DNA of 64,000 bases from Adenanthera pavonina. Lineage: Eukaryota > Streptophyta > Magnoliopsida > Fabales > Fabaceae. The position numbers were made by a program, and so were the translations under genes. A model generated the notes under the pieces. That model did no database searches, was not told the DNA's origin, and saw only the letters and a list, made by a program, of their open reading frames with translations. The DNA is taken from the NCBI GenBank assembly GCA_026686845.1, contig JAIVEN010000015.1, positions 22,921,501 to 22,985,500 of the forward strand. Reading direction: 5' to 3'. Below, in pieces: positions 22,641 to 36,124 of the stretch. The number at the start of each line of letters is the position of its first letter. Within the stretch, counting starts at the first letter, position 1.

Positions 22641-23260
22641 GCGTCTAGGAATCCACAGGATATAAAATGTTAAAATCCTTACCATTTCAACCAGAAAAGG
22701 ATAAAATAAAATGAACTCAAACATGTGAATTGTGGCCCTAGTAATGCATGCTACACGATTCAAATAAAAAACAAAGCGTTTATACCGTTCAAACTACTAG
22801 TTTATCATATTAAATTCAATAAATAATTGTCCAGGAACATTAATTTCTGAGGTTAAAACTTTAGATTCATATATATATATATATGTTTCAAAAATAGGCT
22901 AGATGTGGGGTTTTTCCGGATTTTTTTTTTTTTGTTTTGAAATTTTATGTAAATCTTAGATTATGAGTCAAGATAAATACTACGAAGAAAATTCACTGAC
23001 ATATTTGTGTTGATTATAAAACCCATACAATTTTTGTCACCCAAAAAAAAAACCCATATAATTTTATAGAAGTAGATAATAAAATTTGGAGGATGCAGAG
23101 ACTTTTGTTCAAGTTAAGTTTGAGGTGAATGTTATAAAATTTAAAATGTCGGGGCTAAAAAAAGCTTATTCAAACATCGGGCCCAACAAAAAAGCTGATT
23201 CAAATACCGGGCCTAAAACAAGGTCTACTCTGGTTATTCAAATCATAAATTAAAGGTTTT
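22641..23260. other. Intergenic, no gene seen
   Basis: AT-rich, with an (AT)n run at about 22869-22886. A ~32-bp tandem pair lies at about 23162-23222 (AAGCTTATTCAAACATCGGG followed by a diverged copy). It lies downstream of the SMXL gene and may include its 3' end signals. No coding evidence. Confidence 0.6.
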
Positions 23261-23663
23261 GATGAGAAATGGAAGCCTTCTTTCCATTTTGTTACCGAAA
23301 AAGGAAAGGGAAGCCTTCGACCCAACAGAGTTTAGCCTCAGACTCAGACTCAGTGCCATTACTTCGGTTTATGATCCAGAAGTCCTTTGCTTCATTTTTT
23401 TGGGTACGTTTTCGTTTTGAATTTAGTTGCAAAGAAAAAGAAGTATTGAATTTAGTTTTCAATTGTTTATCAATGAAGTTAAACCACAGCTATGAACAGG
23501 AGGGAAAACGAGTGAATTTCATGAGCAGGGATAATAACACAAGCGCTAGAGGCAGAATACATATTATAGACAGCTACATCATAGAGAAAGAAAACCCTGA
23601 ATTAGGTTCTCCATATGTAAATTTTACATCCATATGGAAAAGACCACATTTTTTGGAAACAAT

Positions 23664-26600
23664 TCAGTCTATAAGTACTTTTGGGGGAAGGTATACACCT
23701 GAAGCTTGATCCTGACATGTGCCAAGTTTCACAACAAAACCAGCACCGAGGTTGTACCTTTTCTGTACTTCAGCAAATCCTCGATTCAGAACTTGCTCTA
23801 CCCAATCCTCCACCCCTGTGTCCCTGTCTGAAACATATGCAGCTGCAAGTAGTTGTTCCATGGCTTCTGACTCGATCTGTAGTGCACACTCAGATCCAAG
23901 AATTTTGTGGAAGTTCCTTCGGATCACTTTCAGCAATCTATCTGCAAGTGCATCGAAATTATAAGGCCTAAATACAACTGTTTCATCAACCTGGTCATAC
24001 AAATTTTGGAACCAGAGGTTTTGGTTCGCAATTGGGACATGTTCTTGGTTTTCACTATCCATATGTTGCATTTCATTCTGTTCAGCTGGGAGATTCAAAT
24101 CCAAAACCCAGTTTGATGCTGTGTGAGCCCTCTTAGCCGTGTCTGAAATTTTATGCTCATTGTGAAACTCGTTGTCACCAATCAGCTTTCTTTTATTTAC
24201 AAAAACTAGATTGGGAATACTCTCTGTAGAGCTGCTAACTACAGTGAGGCCTTGGCTTCTATTGTCTCCAACCAGTTGCTCGACTTTTAACTTGATTGCC
24301 CCTCCTTTCGTCCTTAATATCCTTTCCTCAGAGTAGCTGGAAGGTTCCTCTGTTGGTATGCTGCTATGTTGGTGAATCGGAAAAGATGTCACGAATATCG
24401 AGTTGTTCACACCAACTTCTCTTCCGTGCGAGTCTGTAAGTTTTCCTGTCTTGATGGCTTGAGACAAACTGTTTTGAGCCAGCATATCAGCCTTGTCTAC
24501 ATTTTCCAGGAAAACTACAGACAACGGTTTCTTGCACAACTCCCCAACAATAAAATCAAGAGTAGTCTTCCCTCTGAGTTTGACATCGTATCCTTTCATT
24601 TCTTCCGAATTTAGATCCACAAAAATGAAGCTTTCTCGACTTCCACACAAAAACTCAGCCAAAGAAAGAGCAACTTTCTTCTTACCGTGCCTATCAGGTC
24701 CCACAAAATTCATCCATATGTCCCCTCTCTGATTTTCTTTGTGGTGTTTACCTCTTTTTGTTTGGCAGCAAACTAGTGTTCTAATTATAGCACGCAAGGC
24801 TTCGTCCTGCCAGCCAACCTTTTTTGCCAGACATTCGAAAAGAATTTTGGGATTTCCCAGGTCAGCTTGTCCACCATGGTCAAAACTTAAGCAAGATGAA
24901 GAAGGGGTTGGATGTTGTAAAGTATCTGCATTAACCAGATCAACTTCCAAGCCTGTAGTTCTTTTAGTTGTGTTGGTGGTATGGGAAGAGCAAAATCCTA
25001 AGCCTAGGTCTGTGGTTACTGAAGTCACAGATGAGGGAGACATTTGACTACCATCACACACACTTGAATTGGACATGTTGCATGACCTTAGGTCACCCGA
25101 CTGGAGATCCTCCGCTTTCTTGAACATCTCTGAGAGTCCTGAAGTAAATTTCTCCCTCTTTGCCCTGGAGACCACAGAAAAAGGACTGCTTGATTGTTGT
25201 GTGGAACTAGAAACCATTTGCTCGCCGTCGGGCATTTGCAAATTTAGATCGATGTTGTCAATTGCTGATGCATCTGTAATCTTGGCGCTGCGACTGTTGT
25301 CAGCATCTTTCTTTCTGCTGTCTCTGCATTCAAAACCCACAACAGTTTGACAAGTATTTGTATCAGGGAATTGTTGAGTATGGTGCTCCCTTGACGTGTC
25401 CAATTTCCTCGGTGACCCAAGTTCATAAGTATCCAGCACAACACCATCATCCTTGGTCTGCACTGAATGGAACAATAGTGGCCTTTACACTAACAAAGAT
25501 GAGGACAACTTTTTGCAATATTAGCGAATGATCATTCAAGTAATTCTTATAGGACATGAAGGTCAACTCACAATATGCTTATTTATTGAATACTTTTTTT
25601 ACCAGAACTTAATATATCGAATACCAAAACTTTCAGTGCGCAAGTATTTTCTTTAAGCCTTTCAAGTAAAGACCTTTAGCACACGTTACTTGACATACCA
25701 TTTATGATAGGCCAGAGACATATTTTATTTTTATCCTTTTAAGAACTGCACAGTGCCTAGTTTGGCATCCGACAAGTTTGCAAGATTTAAGAATAGGATT
25801 TAGGCTGAATTTAGTTGACGAATATGAGTGCTACTGTACACACCTTTGTATTCAATAATTTTGGTGAGCCAAGCTCAGGAGTCTGCAACCTGGGAGCAAA
25901 CTTAGAATGGCACCAATCAGGAAATGAAGCAGAAGCAGCTGCCTCATCTCGTTGAAACCTTTCGCCACATTGATGGCAATGGGGAACACAATAGTACGAG
26001 CCACTTAGTGGACCTTCTAAGTCAGAAGGTGAAGGGAAAAAACCACCAAATGGGACAAATGAATCCATTAAGCTGAAACAAAAGAATTCAGTCAAGACAA
26101 AAATAGGTGCATAACGGCAACGTCTCTTCATACTGATCAGGGTCACAAAATAAAAAAATTCTAGACTCATCAGAACCAAAAATTTCGGCTTTTTGTTCTA
26201 TTTTTCGGTGGAAATTAAGAACAAGAAAGTATATAATACACAAAAGATATAAGACTACCGACAGTTAGAGATCATAATATACAAAAGACAAGAGGATATG
26301 AAACACACACGTCCATATATACAAACACATATTGATCAAGTAATTCAACTAATGGTAAAAGGGCATAGAAAATCGGGCAAGTTTGAAGCCAGACGAGTTC
26401 GGAAACAAAACAGAGGACCTGAAGCGCTTACCTTGATCTGGGCTTGTGATATGGTTCAGCCATGGAAGGCCGAACATAGGTGATGGGAAGAAGCTGCAAG
26501 TCCCAGTCCGTTTCAATGGATGGAAATTTTCCCACGAATTTCAAATAGCAATCATAGCTTGCTGCCGCACCCATCAACCAGAACTTTCCGTAATTAAGCT

Positions 26601-27618
26601 CCAACAACTTTCCCAATTCTGCAACGATATAGCTCACTGCCTCACTTGACGCTTTCTCGCTTACCAAACACTTCAAGTCCCCGAAATTCACCATCAAACC
26701 AGGTCCTATACACTGCGCGACCATTTGGCTAATCTTCTTCAGTTTCAAACTCATAGCCTTGTCCTCACAGTTCTCTGTAACAAACTTGGAAATATCTTTT
26801 CCTATGGATATCACATGCAAGCCACATAATTCTACAGGCAAAATACCATCCTTTCGTTTATCTATAGCTTCTGTGAAACTCCGAAGAGCTTCATACGCGC
26901 ATGCACCCAGAAGCAGAGGATTCCTGCCTCTGCTTCTGGAGAGTACCTCTCCAATTCTTTTGTAGTTCTCGTCCCCGTTACAGAGGCCCGACGAGCCAGG
27001 AAATGGGAAGCTGAAGCTCCGGCGACCCGGATCCGAATGCTCCGTTAAGTTGAAGAGGAATATGGGGGGGCCTCTGGAGCGCGAGTACCGAAGCAGCTGC
27101 GGGAGAGGACGGAGGATGGCGAGCTTAATTTCGGGGCTCCGAAAACCCGCTTCCCCGAACACACGGCTCACGACCGGGTCGTCGAGAATCGACAATATCA
27201 ATTGCTGAAGTTCGACTTTCACGCACGAAACGGAAGAGGGTTGCTGTGAGATTTGGTGGTAGAGATGGAAGTTCTCGGGTTGTCTCCTTTGGTTCGCTTG
27301 AGAACGCTTGATGGCAGCCATGAAAGAGTTCGAAACAGGCGGGTCGTCGGTGAGCTGGGTCGACGGGACCCGGTCCAGAGACACGCTCAGGCATAGCTCC
27401 AGGGCTTTGAATTGGAGGCGAGACGAGTAGGCAGAGTTCCGGGCACGCGCACAGGCTTCGCGTAGGATTGAAGACGGCAGCGAGAGGAGAGCGGAGACCG
27501 CATGGAGCGAAGTGGTTTGGGCGTGGCCACGGCGACGAGCTACAGCGACTGCCTCGTCGAGCGCCTGAGCTGCCTCCGAAGTTAAGCATTGCCTGGCTAC
27601 TCCGACTGGCGCAGGCAT
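23664..27618 (-). CDS. SMXL8: SMXL6/7/8 (D53)-type strigolactone signalling repressor
   Basis: Three exons on the minus strand: 27618-26432, 26072-25844 and 25457-23664, giving 1069 aa. The introns have GT-AG ends and the frames join. SMXLs are ClpB-like nuclear repressors, ubiquitinated via D14 and the F-box protein MAX2 when strigolactone is present. Residues 1-175 form the double Clp-N domain (ARQCLTSEAAQALDEAV, TTSLHAVSALLSLPSS). A degenerate P-loop GPDRHGKKK lies near residue 724. RGKT, the degron loop whose loss makes D53-type alleles strigolactone-insensitive, lies near 768 (24561-24575) and is intact. The EAR motif LDLNLP, which recruits TOPLESS, is near 925, with a second DLNL-type motif upstream. 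The clade is secure. The '8' rests on the neighbouring DYRK gene. The kilobase upstream has one TCP-type site. Confidence 0.9.
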
Positions 27619-29331
27619 CGCCGGCGTTCATATATTATTTGAAAAGAAAAATGAGATAAAAATAGGAAAACTGGAGAATTGGCCAGTCCGAAATTGTTTA
27701 TTATTAAGGAAAAGAATATCTTTTTATATTAAAGAAAAAGGGTGCGAATTTGATGTTGGGGAGTGGGGGCTCCAAATTCGCATATGTAGATTAATAATGG
27801 TGGAAGGGGGGAGGGGTGGAAATGGTGGGACCCAGAGAAGAAGAAGACGGCGCCAAGGAGCAGAGGTGAGTGGGTGAGCAATGGAATGGGGAATGAGCAC
27901 AGATTCTATAATGGCAGAGAAGAGATCTTTTTTTTTTTTTTTTGTGGGTCTCTCACAATGGGATGGGAGGTTTGGTTGAGTATCAATCTGTCGTCGTCAT
28001 CGTCTTTATCGGACTTGTTTCTTTTCTGAGAGAGAAAGAGAGAGATGCTGCGTCCACTTGCTTTACACGGTCAACGTCACTGTCTGCTTACGTGTTATTA
28101 TATCATTTTACTTTTTAGTTTTTACCTCAGAAAATCTCTTTTCTTCGCTATTCCTTACTCGGTTACTCCTAACACAATCCTTTCTTTCTTTTTTTTTTTT
28201 TTTAACCCCGAATATTTTAAACCAGAATAACACAAGAAAAATGGAAACAATTTCTACTAATACTGGAGCAAGAAACAGAGTTGCTTAAGGGGGAACAGTG
28301 GGTGGGGGAGAGAGAGAGAGAACAGGGAAGCAAATCTTAACAAGTCATTAATAGTACTATTATACGCGACGGACGACCCTCCTGTGTGTGTTTGTGCCGC
28401 CAAGTGATTCCTCTGCGGTGGTTTTGTGTTTTTCTTCTTAAAGCAATTGGATAAATATGGAATGTAAAATTTGATTTCGGTAAATAATTAGATTTACTAG
28501 TAGATTGTAGGAAGAAAGTTGTATTTTGAACAAACTTTTAATCCAATTTGATTTCGGTAAAACTTGATTAGAACTTTCTTATCTGGTACATGACGTGACT
28601 CAATTTAAAATAGTCAGAAATTAAAGTACGTGGTGGTTAAAAACTTGATTGGAGCTTAATATCTATTCAACTAGATCTAACTCGTGTAGCTTTAATTGTA
28701 GAAAAATGGAAAGGAAAGGAAAGGAATTAGTGGTATGTTGATGACTGAGGCCAAGAATTGTTAGGAGGTGAATATGTTAATTCTAGGTTGGGACAAAGGA
28801 AGTGGGGTGGAATAATTCCCACCATCCAAGCATTAAGCTGGTCATCCAATCTGATGCTGCGTGCCCACTAGTTAATACTTGCCATTACTATACAATACTC
28901 CATAATGGGATTCATTTACGTGGTGGAATTGTGCATTCTTGATTTTGCATATATCCATGGATATATATATATATATAGTGCTTTTGGATTCTAAATATAA
29001 ATTATTTTTAATTATTTTATGTATTTTAATAAAATGAGTTTGGTTATTAAATTTATCAAGAAAATTCACTATTTTTATCATATGTTCTTATTAACTACAT
29101 TATTTTTTATATTTCTCATAATATTATCTTTCACCTATTAATTATATACTAGGGTATAAATGAAAAAAATAATTAATACATTGACAACCCCTAAAATGTC
29201 CTATATTTTGGATTAAATCTAGTTTCTAAAATATGTTTTATATTTAAGATAAAGAGAAATATTGTTATATTGGTTATTCACATTGCACCTCACAAAAAAA
29301 AATTTACTCGGGTCAATACTAATGCCAAGTA
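27619..29331 (-). promoter_or_regulatory. Upstream region of the SMXL gene
   Basis: The region between the SMXL start and the first upstream MITE holds a pyrimidine-rich stretch on the minus strand (GA repeats on plus at 28029-28044). It also has a GGTCCCAC TCP-type site (27825-27832, minus) about 210 bp before the ATG. A copy of ATAACAA, the motif I recall for SMXL6 self-binding, lies at 29262-29268 (minus). No upstream gene is visible. Motif calls are weak because the region is AT-rich. Confidence 0.35.
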
Positions 29332-29614
29332 CTTTTCCCTTTCAAAGTATTTGTCATATTTTGAAGATTTGATTTTGTTCTAAAATATCTATCATTTTAA
29401 AATTTAATGAAGTAGTAATTATTTTTGAACAATTTTGCTTTTCACTGATAAGAATAGTCTTAGGCAGAGTAAATGTTTGCTTAGAAAATAAAACAAAATA
29501 AACGAGGGTACTTTAGTCAAATATTGTTATATTTTGCTACAATATATCCTATTTAATAGATTTCTTAATTTGTGTATATAACTTTAAATAATAAATATTT
29601 TGAAACCAATGGAG
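29332..29614. mobile_element. Stowaway-type MITE (283 bp)
   Basis: The left end reads CTTTTCCCTTTCAAAGTATT and the right end, inverted, CTCCATTGGTTTCAAAATAT. TA lies on both sides (29330-29331, 29615-29616). The CTCC-TTTCAAA-TATTTGTCA layout is typical of plant Stowaway ends. AT-rich and non-coding. Confidence 0.65.
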
Positions 29615-31361
29615 TAATTGATTATTGTTTTTGAAACTAAATTAATTATTCTGCCAAGATAAAAAATAACAAGTAATTATTGATAGTGAAATTAATTTTT
29701 TTAATATACATATACATTTTAGAATTTGTAAATGTATTTATTATAATCATAAAATAAATTTATTATTTTCGATATATAAAAAATTCTATAAAATAATCAA
29801 TATTGATAAAAAAATAAAAAATATATATATTTTGGGTTCAGCTGAACATCACGCTATCCTGATGCCCAATGAGCCTACATGGTATGATTTTTTTTCCTCA
29901 TTAGAATTGGACAATTCTAATTGGCCACACACCCCTGGTGACAACAACCACACACACACACGTCAATAATTAATTTTATTTATTAGTGTATGGATTTTAT
30001 TTTTATTTTATTTGCCAAAAGTGGTCCTATTTAAGTATTGATTTATCCCACCCTGGTAGGGTTTAAAAATATTATTTATACCCTATTAGAATTGGACAAT
30101 TCGTGTATATTTAAAATAAAATAAAATAAAATAGTGGTAATAAGTAAATGTGTGTGAAAAGTGAAAACCATTATCCTCTCCTATCTTTAATAATATAATA
30201 TTATTTTATTTGAATCATACAAATTAAAATTAGGAGTTAAAATTAGTTAATTTATTTTTATTTTAAAAAATAATAATTTTTTCAAAATTATTTTTATTTA
30301 AATTTTTTAAATTATAATAAAATATTTTATATTTAAGATTGGAGAATGTATCCGTGAATATCGGGTTGGAGAAGCATCCCCTATCGCCTCGTCAGTCATC
30401 ACATTGCTTTCCACTTCTTTTCTGCTTTTCCTTTTTTATTTCAAAGAAATTAATAATTAATGTATGGTGCCCCCACACAAGGCACAGCAAATAAAAGGTG
30501 CTGGATTTGACTTCATCTTTTGTTTTTTTCCTCCTCCTTCTCTGTCTTGCTTTTCCCAGCCTTTTCACACCTAAATTCTTGTGTTTTTTTTTTCTTTAAA
30601 GGGATTATATTTTTATATATTGCGCATTGTTACTTCCCCTGTCTTTGTTGGACATTTTATATAAAAAATTTTTAATTTAAAATTTAAAATATTAAATATT
30701 TTTTTATTTTATTTTAATTTTTAATTTTTCTATATCCCTCATTTATAATTCTGTAATTATAATAGAATAAATTATTTAATAAAGATAAAATAAAAAATAT
30801 TAATATTTTTTATTTTAATTTAAAAAAATAATTTTTTAATATGTATATAATTAATATAAAATAATTTATAAAATAAGTAAAAAGGAGTATTATTTTTCAT
30901 TTCCATTACTTCAAATTACCAAACAGCCTCGGACCTCCAAATCCAATCATCCATCTGACACACTGCTACTGCTTCTGCCACCCATTTTATTCCTCCGACC
31001 TCGCTAAAGCCCTTTGACTCCCCCTTCTTCCCTTCATTTCTCTTTTTCTCACTTCTTTTATTAATTTAATTTAATTCCAAAAGTTACCTCGCTCCCTCCA
31101 ACGGTTTTTATACCTCTTTTTCTTTTAGGAAAAATCCCACCTAAATATCAAGAAAGTAAATTAATTTAAAAAAAATATCCCAAATTTCAGTGATTCCAAT
31201 TTAGCACATGATACTAAATTGGAATTAAAACTTGTCAAAAAATACTATTTTATTCTTAAATCAATTATTAAATTTCAAAAATATAATTTCCTCCTTCCTT
31301 CTTTTTTCTCCTTCTCCTCCTCCTCCCTCACTCCTAGGTGACTTTCAAGGAGATTGCTACT
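29615..31361. other. Intergenic, AT-rich, no gene seen
   Basis: Outside the MITE at 30633-30887 this stretch holds a CA repeat near 29949-29960, A/T runs and a pyrimidine-rich segment at 30930-31100. No ORF with recognisable similarity. Confidence 0.6.
30633..30887. mobile_element. Stowaway-type MITE (255 bp)
   Basis: The left end is CTTCCCCTGTCTTTGTTGG and the right end AAATAAGTAAAAAGGAG, flanked by TA (30631-30632, 30888-30889). The right terminal repeat is diverged. AT-rich and non-coding. Confidence 0.55.
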
Positions 31362-31378
31362 TTTCCTGTCACTTTTTT

Positions 31379-31540
31379 TTTTGGTGACAAGACCCCCCAG
31401 TGTCCCACACCTTTTAGGCACAGACTAATCCGGAGTCGCCCCCGGGATTAAGAGACTTCCCTGGATTCGAGCCCAAGACCTGGCGGGTACGCGGCGCCTT
31501 GCCTTCCCCTTACTGACCAGTCGGACCTGCCCTCCTGGGC
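31379..31540 (-). mobile_element. tRNA-derived SINE with perfect target-site duplication
   Basis: Read on the minus strand, a Pol III A box (TGGTCAGTAAGG, 31508-31519) and B box (GCTCGAATCC, 31463-31472) are followed by a GC-rich body and a terminal A run. The flanks repeat TTTCCTGTCACTTTTTT (31362-31378 and 31541-31557). The exact duplication and GC-rich body against AT-rich surroundings indicate a recent insertion. Confidence 0.85.
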
Positions 31541-32445
31541 TTTCCTGTCACTTTTTTAGTAGCAATAGGAACATTCTAGCAACATTTCACGGCCATTTTC
31601 AATTTATGTACATATATTTACAACTTATTCATATATATTTCCAAGTAAAATTAATAAAACAAACCCACATATATTTACAGTTAATTCACATACATTTACA
31701 ATTGATATATATATACATTTTGAACAAAAGTTGTTGTGAAAATCGCAAGTAGATAAACTCGTATAAGAAATGTAGATTTATAACGTAAGATTTTATCTTT
31801 ATTAATAAAATGTATAATTATCAACACTCAACTCATATTTTCAACCTATACTAGACTTATTATCATTAGTATATTTCGCAATAAAAAAATTTTTATTCAA
31901 ATTTAATATATTGACTGATTAATCAAATAGTCAACAAACATTTTAAAATAAAAATATAAAAAAGCCTCTCATTTATGTTAAAAAATTTGAGTACTATAAA
32001 CATAACTATCAATATATACTCATTTATTCAAAATAAATTAACCATGATATTTTAATTTATTTTAAATTTCATTGTTATTTTCTAAATAAAAGTAAAAAAA
32101 ATTATTTTAAAAAACATAGAATCTACACACTGTAGTGTTAGCTAGTTTTTGCAAAATTTAAAACATTGTTTTATTATTCTTGCAAGATTTAAAAACCTTA
32201 TTTTATTGTGTATATATATATATATATTTGTAAATATTTAATTGTATATTTTAAACATTGTCTCACTAGGAGGCTTTGCATGATCATAATTTATGTGGAT
32301 TACACAAAAGATGTACCGTGCGTGTGATTTCGTGGATAATTGTTTATTGTGTGTGTGTGTGTGTATAAAGGTGCTTGAGATGATTAAGGTGAGCTTGCAG
32401 AAAAACTAGGTGTAAAAGCAACACATGAAAAACCAAAATAACTTA

Positions 32446-32880
32446 GTAGGTGTTTGGATTAGAGTTGAATAAAAGTGATTTTACATGAAAGTAATTTTGA
32501 AAACTGATTTTGATTAAAAGTAATTCTAGTTTATTGTGATTTTTGTTTGAAAATATTTTTCTAAAAAATTAATTTTGAGAGAATTGATTTTGTTTGTATA
32601 TCATTTGTAAAAATCAGTTTTGAATTTAAAATATTTGGAATTAAATTATTTTTTAAAAAAAAGCCTTTTAATTGAATATTTAAAATTGGTAAAAATAATT
32701 CTATCAAACGGAGTAGTGAAATAATTTTCACTTATGCAAAAACACAATATAACCATAAAATTTCAGTATGCCATGATTTTCACACTTTTATCCAAACAGT
32801 TTTAATAAATTACTGCAAAAGTGATCATAGTTGCACGAAAACACTGTTCAAAGGCTCCACCACTTATCCAAATAGGCATC
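32446..32880. mobile_element. MITE-like element, class unclear
   Basis: The left end GTAGGTGTTTGGATTAG and the inverted right end GATGCCTATTTGGATAAG form a diverged terminal inverted repeat. The interior is rich in repeated AAAAGTGATTTT- and AAGTAATT-like words. No clear target-site duplication. Confidence 0.4.
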
Positions 32881-35800
32881 TAAAAGGAAAAAAAAAAAAA
32901 AAAGCCTTCACCTTCTTCATTCTTCATCATTGGCAAAACAAATCTGTGACTAGGACCTTCAAGGAGGAAGGAAGATGGGATCACACACATACTTGTAACA
33001 TATTCTTCTTCATCATAGACAATGGGAGACCTACCTTTGTTTGAGGGAGAGTCAATTGACACCCTCAATTTGGAAACTTTACATGTTATACTCATAAGTT
33101 TTAATATTTGGACACCTCTAATACTAATATTTTGACACCATTAATTCAAATTTTGAATATATTTGAGTTTAAATTTTTTTAGACACATGATTCAAAATTT
33201 TTTGAAGATTTTATTAAATTCAATAAATACAAAGTTGAATTGATTTGTAAGAAAAGAGCTCAAATTAGTGAGACTATCATCCTATCAGGAAAGCCTAAAT
33301 AAGTTTTATAAAAATGTTATTCTTTTTTTCTAAACTTGAGCCTAGTTGATAATCAACTTAAGATTTACATCATTGGTATGTATAGAGTGTTGAATTTACA
33401 TTAGTTACTTGAGATAAGAAGACATGTTGTTTATTCAATAGTTTATCTTTTTTAAAAGTTAACAATGATTTTGCTTATGGTCACAACAAGTGTAGAAAAA
33501 ACATTTTCTGTTATAAATTTTGTGAAAACTTGATTGCAGAATCAAATGGGAAATGGATTAATAAGTGATTGTCTGGTGACTTTTATTAAAAGAAATATTT
33601 TATGTTACTGACAGTGAGTTTATTGTTTAAAGGTTTCAAAATATAAAATCATGCATAGAACAAATGTGATTTTATATGAAAAAATTTTATATGATTGTAG
33701 CTTATTTTCCTATGATGATAGTTACTGTAATTTATTAAAAAAAATGTCGCTCCTGATAACTCAGGGTCATAGGTCCATCACTGATCATAGAGACAAATCT
33801 AGAGATGACAGAGAGATCATGAAAATTTGAGACATGCGACTGAGAGAGAGAGAGAAAGAGAAATGGCTAACATTGATTTGGGAACAAATAACATCAACAA
33901 TGAAGAAGTCGTCTGTCGATGGACTTCTCAAGAATGAGACATTGAGAATTCGCAAGAGGGGGAGAAAGAGAACTAGAGATGGAGAACCATTGTTAGAGGA
34001 AGGAGGGTCTTGGTAAGACATCTCCAACGGCTGCACAACAATGGCGAAAGGTGGAGAGTGGAGAGGAAATGGTAGTAGGAGAGAGCGAGCACAAGAGATA
34101 AAACCCTTCAATTTTGTTAAGGGTAGTTTGGTCATTTGCCAATGAATTTTAATTCCATTATTTCCCTACCAAGGAAGCCTTTTGGAATTTTGGATATTGA
34201 GGGAATCTTTTTAGAATTAACTTTCTTCCTTGATATTTATGTGGGATTTTCCCTTTCTCCTTCTTGTTTTTCATTTATTTTTCCCCCTTACAACCCTTGC
34301 TTTACTCTCTTTTTAACAAATAATAATTGCATATCTTTCTTGAAACATATAATAATTTAAAAACTTTTAAAATATATTATTTATTTTTCTAACATTTAAA
34401 ATTTTGTGACGCATAGAAAAAATTGAAGGAACAAAACAAAATTGCCTCAATAGAACATGTGAAAAAAAAATTAAAAATTTGCATAAATCATAAAAACCAC
34501 AATGTTAATAACTGGTAAAATACTATGGTGACTTTTTATAAATTTTGTATTAATTAATTATTAAGAAATGAATAGAGTTAGTGGGTTTAAGTGAAATCAC
34601 CAACTAGCTGGATATAGTAAAAAATAATAAATACATAAAAGGAAAATGTTTCTGTTAGGGTTCATAGAAAAGTAATAAAATAAATCCATGATATTCTAAA
34701 AGATTTAAAAGAGATTAAAATATAAAATATCCTTGGGTTATCTTTAAAAATTATAGAGCAAAATTTGAAGATTATTTTTTGATTAAAATATACAAAAAAA
34801 ATAAAAATAAAAATAAATAAATTAAGAGAATATCTTTTAAGATCTTACTAACTTTCCTATTCATAGAATTTGAAAAAATATAATAATAATATAAAGAGGA
34901 AAAAAATCAATAATGATAAATATCTCTTACATGGGGTTCAATAATCATCAAAAAAAATTAGAAGATCAAACTATTATCCATATAAGATTCTTATCTTTAA
35001 AATTTAAAATATTTTAAATTTAAAAAATGAATGGCGAGCACATCTATAAATGGAAGGTTAGAGAGGTAGATGAAAGGAGAGGATGGTAGGCACTAAAGTA
35101 AAAGAGTTTTAGAAACTATGAGGGGGTAAAATTGAGTCTCGAGAAGGAGAGAACTGAGGATGAAAAATTAGGAGAAAGCTCACGTATCTATAAATTAAGC
35201 GCCTAACTGAGTTTACTTGGTTGCCTATCTCGCCTGTACATCTCCCTTCCTCCCTTCATGCGTATATATGCATGATATCTAATCTTTAAGTTTTCAATTT
35301 ACTGCTTACATCCTTGAAACACATGTATAATGGGGCAGACGATATTTTAATGGTGTAAGATTAATATTTGGTCACTCACGTGGGATCCTTTTCTTTTGTA
35401 GTCTCACAATAGTCAAGGCAAGATAACATCTTACTCTAAGATTTAATATTAATAAATCAATGCCTCACCCTGATGATAGTATGGTTGTGCTTTGTCATAT
35501 TATTATTACTTGATGTTGCCATAAACAAATCAGCCTTTATCTTCTTAAATCATCTTGATTATTTATCATAAGGGACATCAATTATCCTTGTGTGCACTAA
35601 AAGTGTTATTTAACAAACTATGAGTGATATTAATTTTCATCATAGTTACCTATATTTTAAAAATATATATTTATAAACTCCAAAAAAAAATTGAACTTTT
35701 TATTAGTAATTTTTTTCTCTTTTCGGCCCTTAGAACTTGCTATAACTATGAGTGATACCAATTTTCACCATAGATGCTAATTAAAGGATTTTTTTTTCAA

Positions 35801-36124
35801 AATAAATCTAAAATGTATAGTCAATATTTCTTCTTAATCTCTAGAAAAAAGATATTTTTTTTAAAGGAAGAAAATATATCACGTGATTTATTTCGTACAA
35901 GAAAATAGAAATTAAACAATAATTTTTAAAAAGGCCACCAACCAACTTTTTACTCCCAAATCACGTGGACTTTGATTTCTTTTAAAGGTACATGGGTCCT
36001 AGACTCCAATTCTAGGTCAAGTCCCCTTTATAAAAATATAATATTTTTCCTCTTTTTGGTTAGATAATCACATATAATTAATGAGGATAATTAAAATAAT
36101 AATTAAGATTTTATTATTATAGCA
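32881..36124. other. Intergenic, no gene seen
   Basis: AT-rich. A GA-rich, moderately GC segment at 33780-34120 yields short ORFs on both strands that match nothing I recognise and look compositional. A/T-rich runs dominate 34300-35030. No splice-supported coding sequence or tRNA found. Confidence 0.55.

Noticed and set aside
23269..23709. 146-codon plus-strand ORF overlapping the SMXL 3' end
   Set aside because: Its last part is antisense to the SMXL coding region and the rest lies in the probable 3' UTR. No family motif or splice context.
27125..27631. 168-codon minus-strand ORF at the SMXL start
   Set aside because: Out-of-frame shadow of GC-rich SMXL exon 1.
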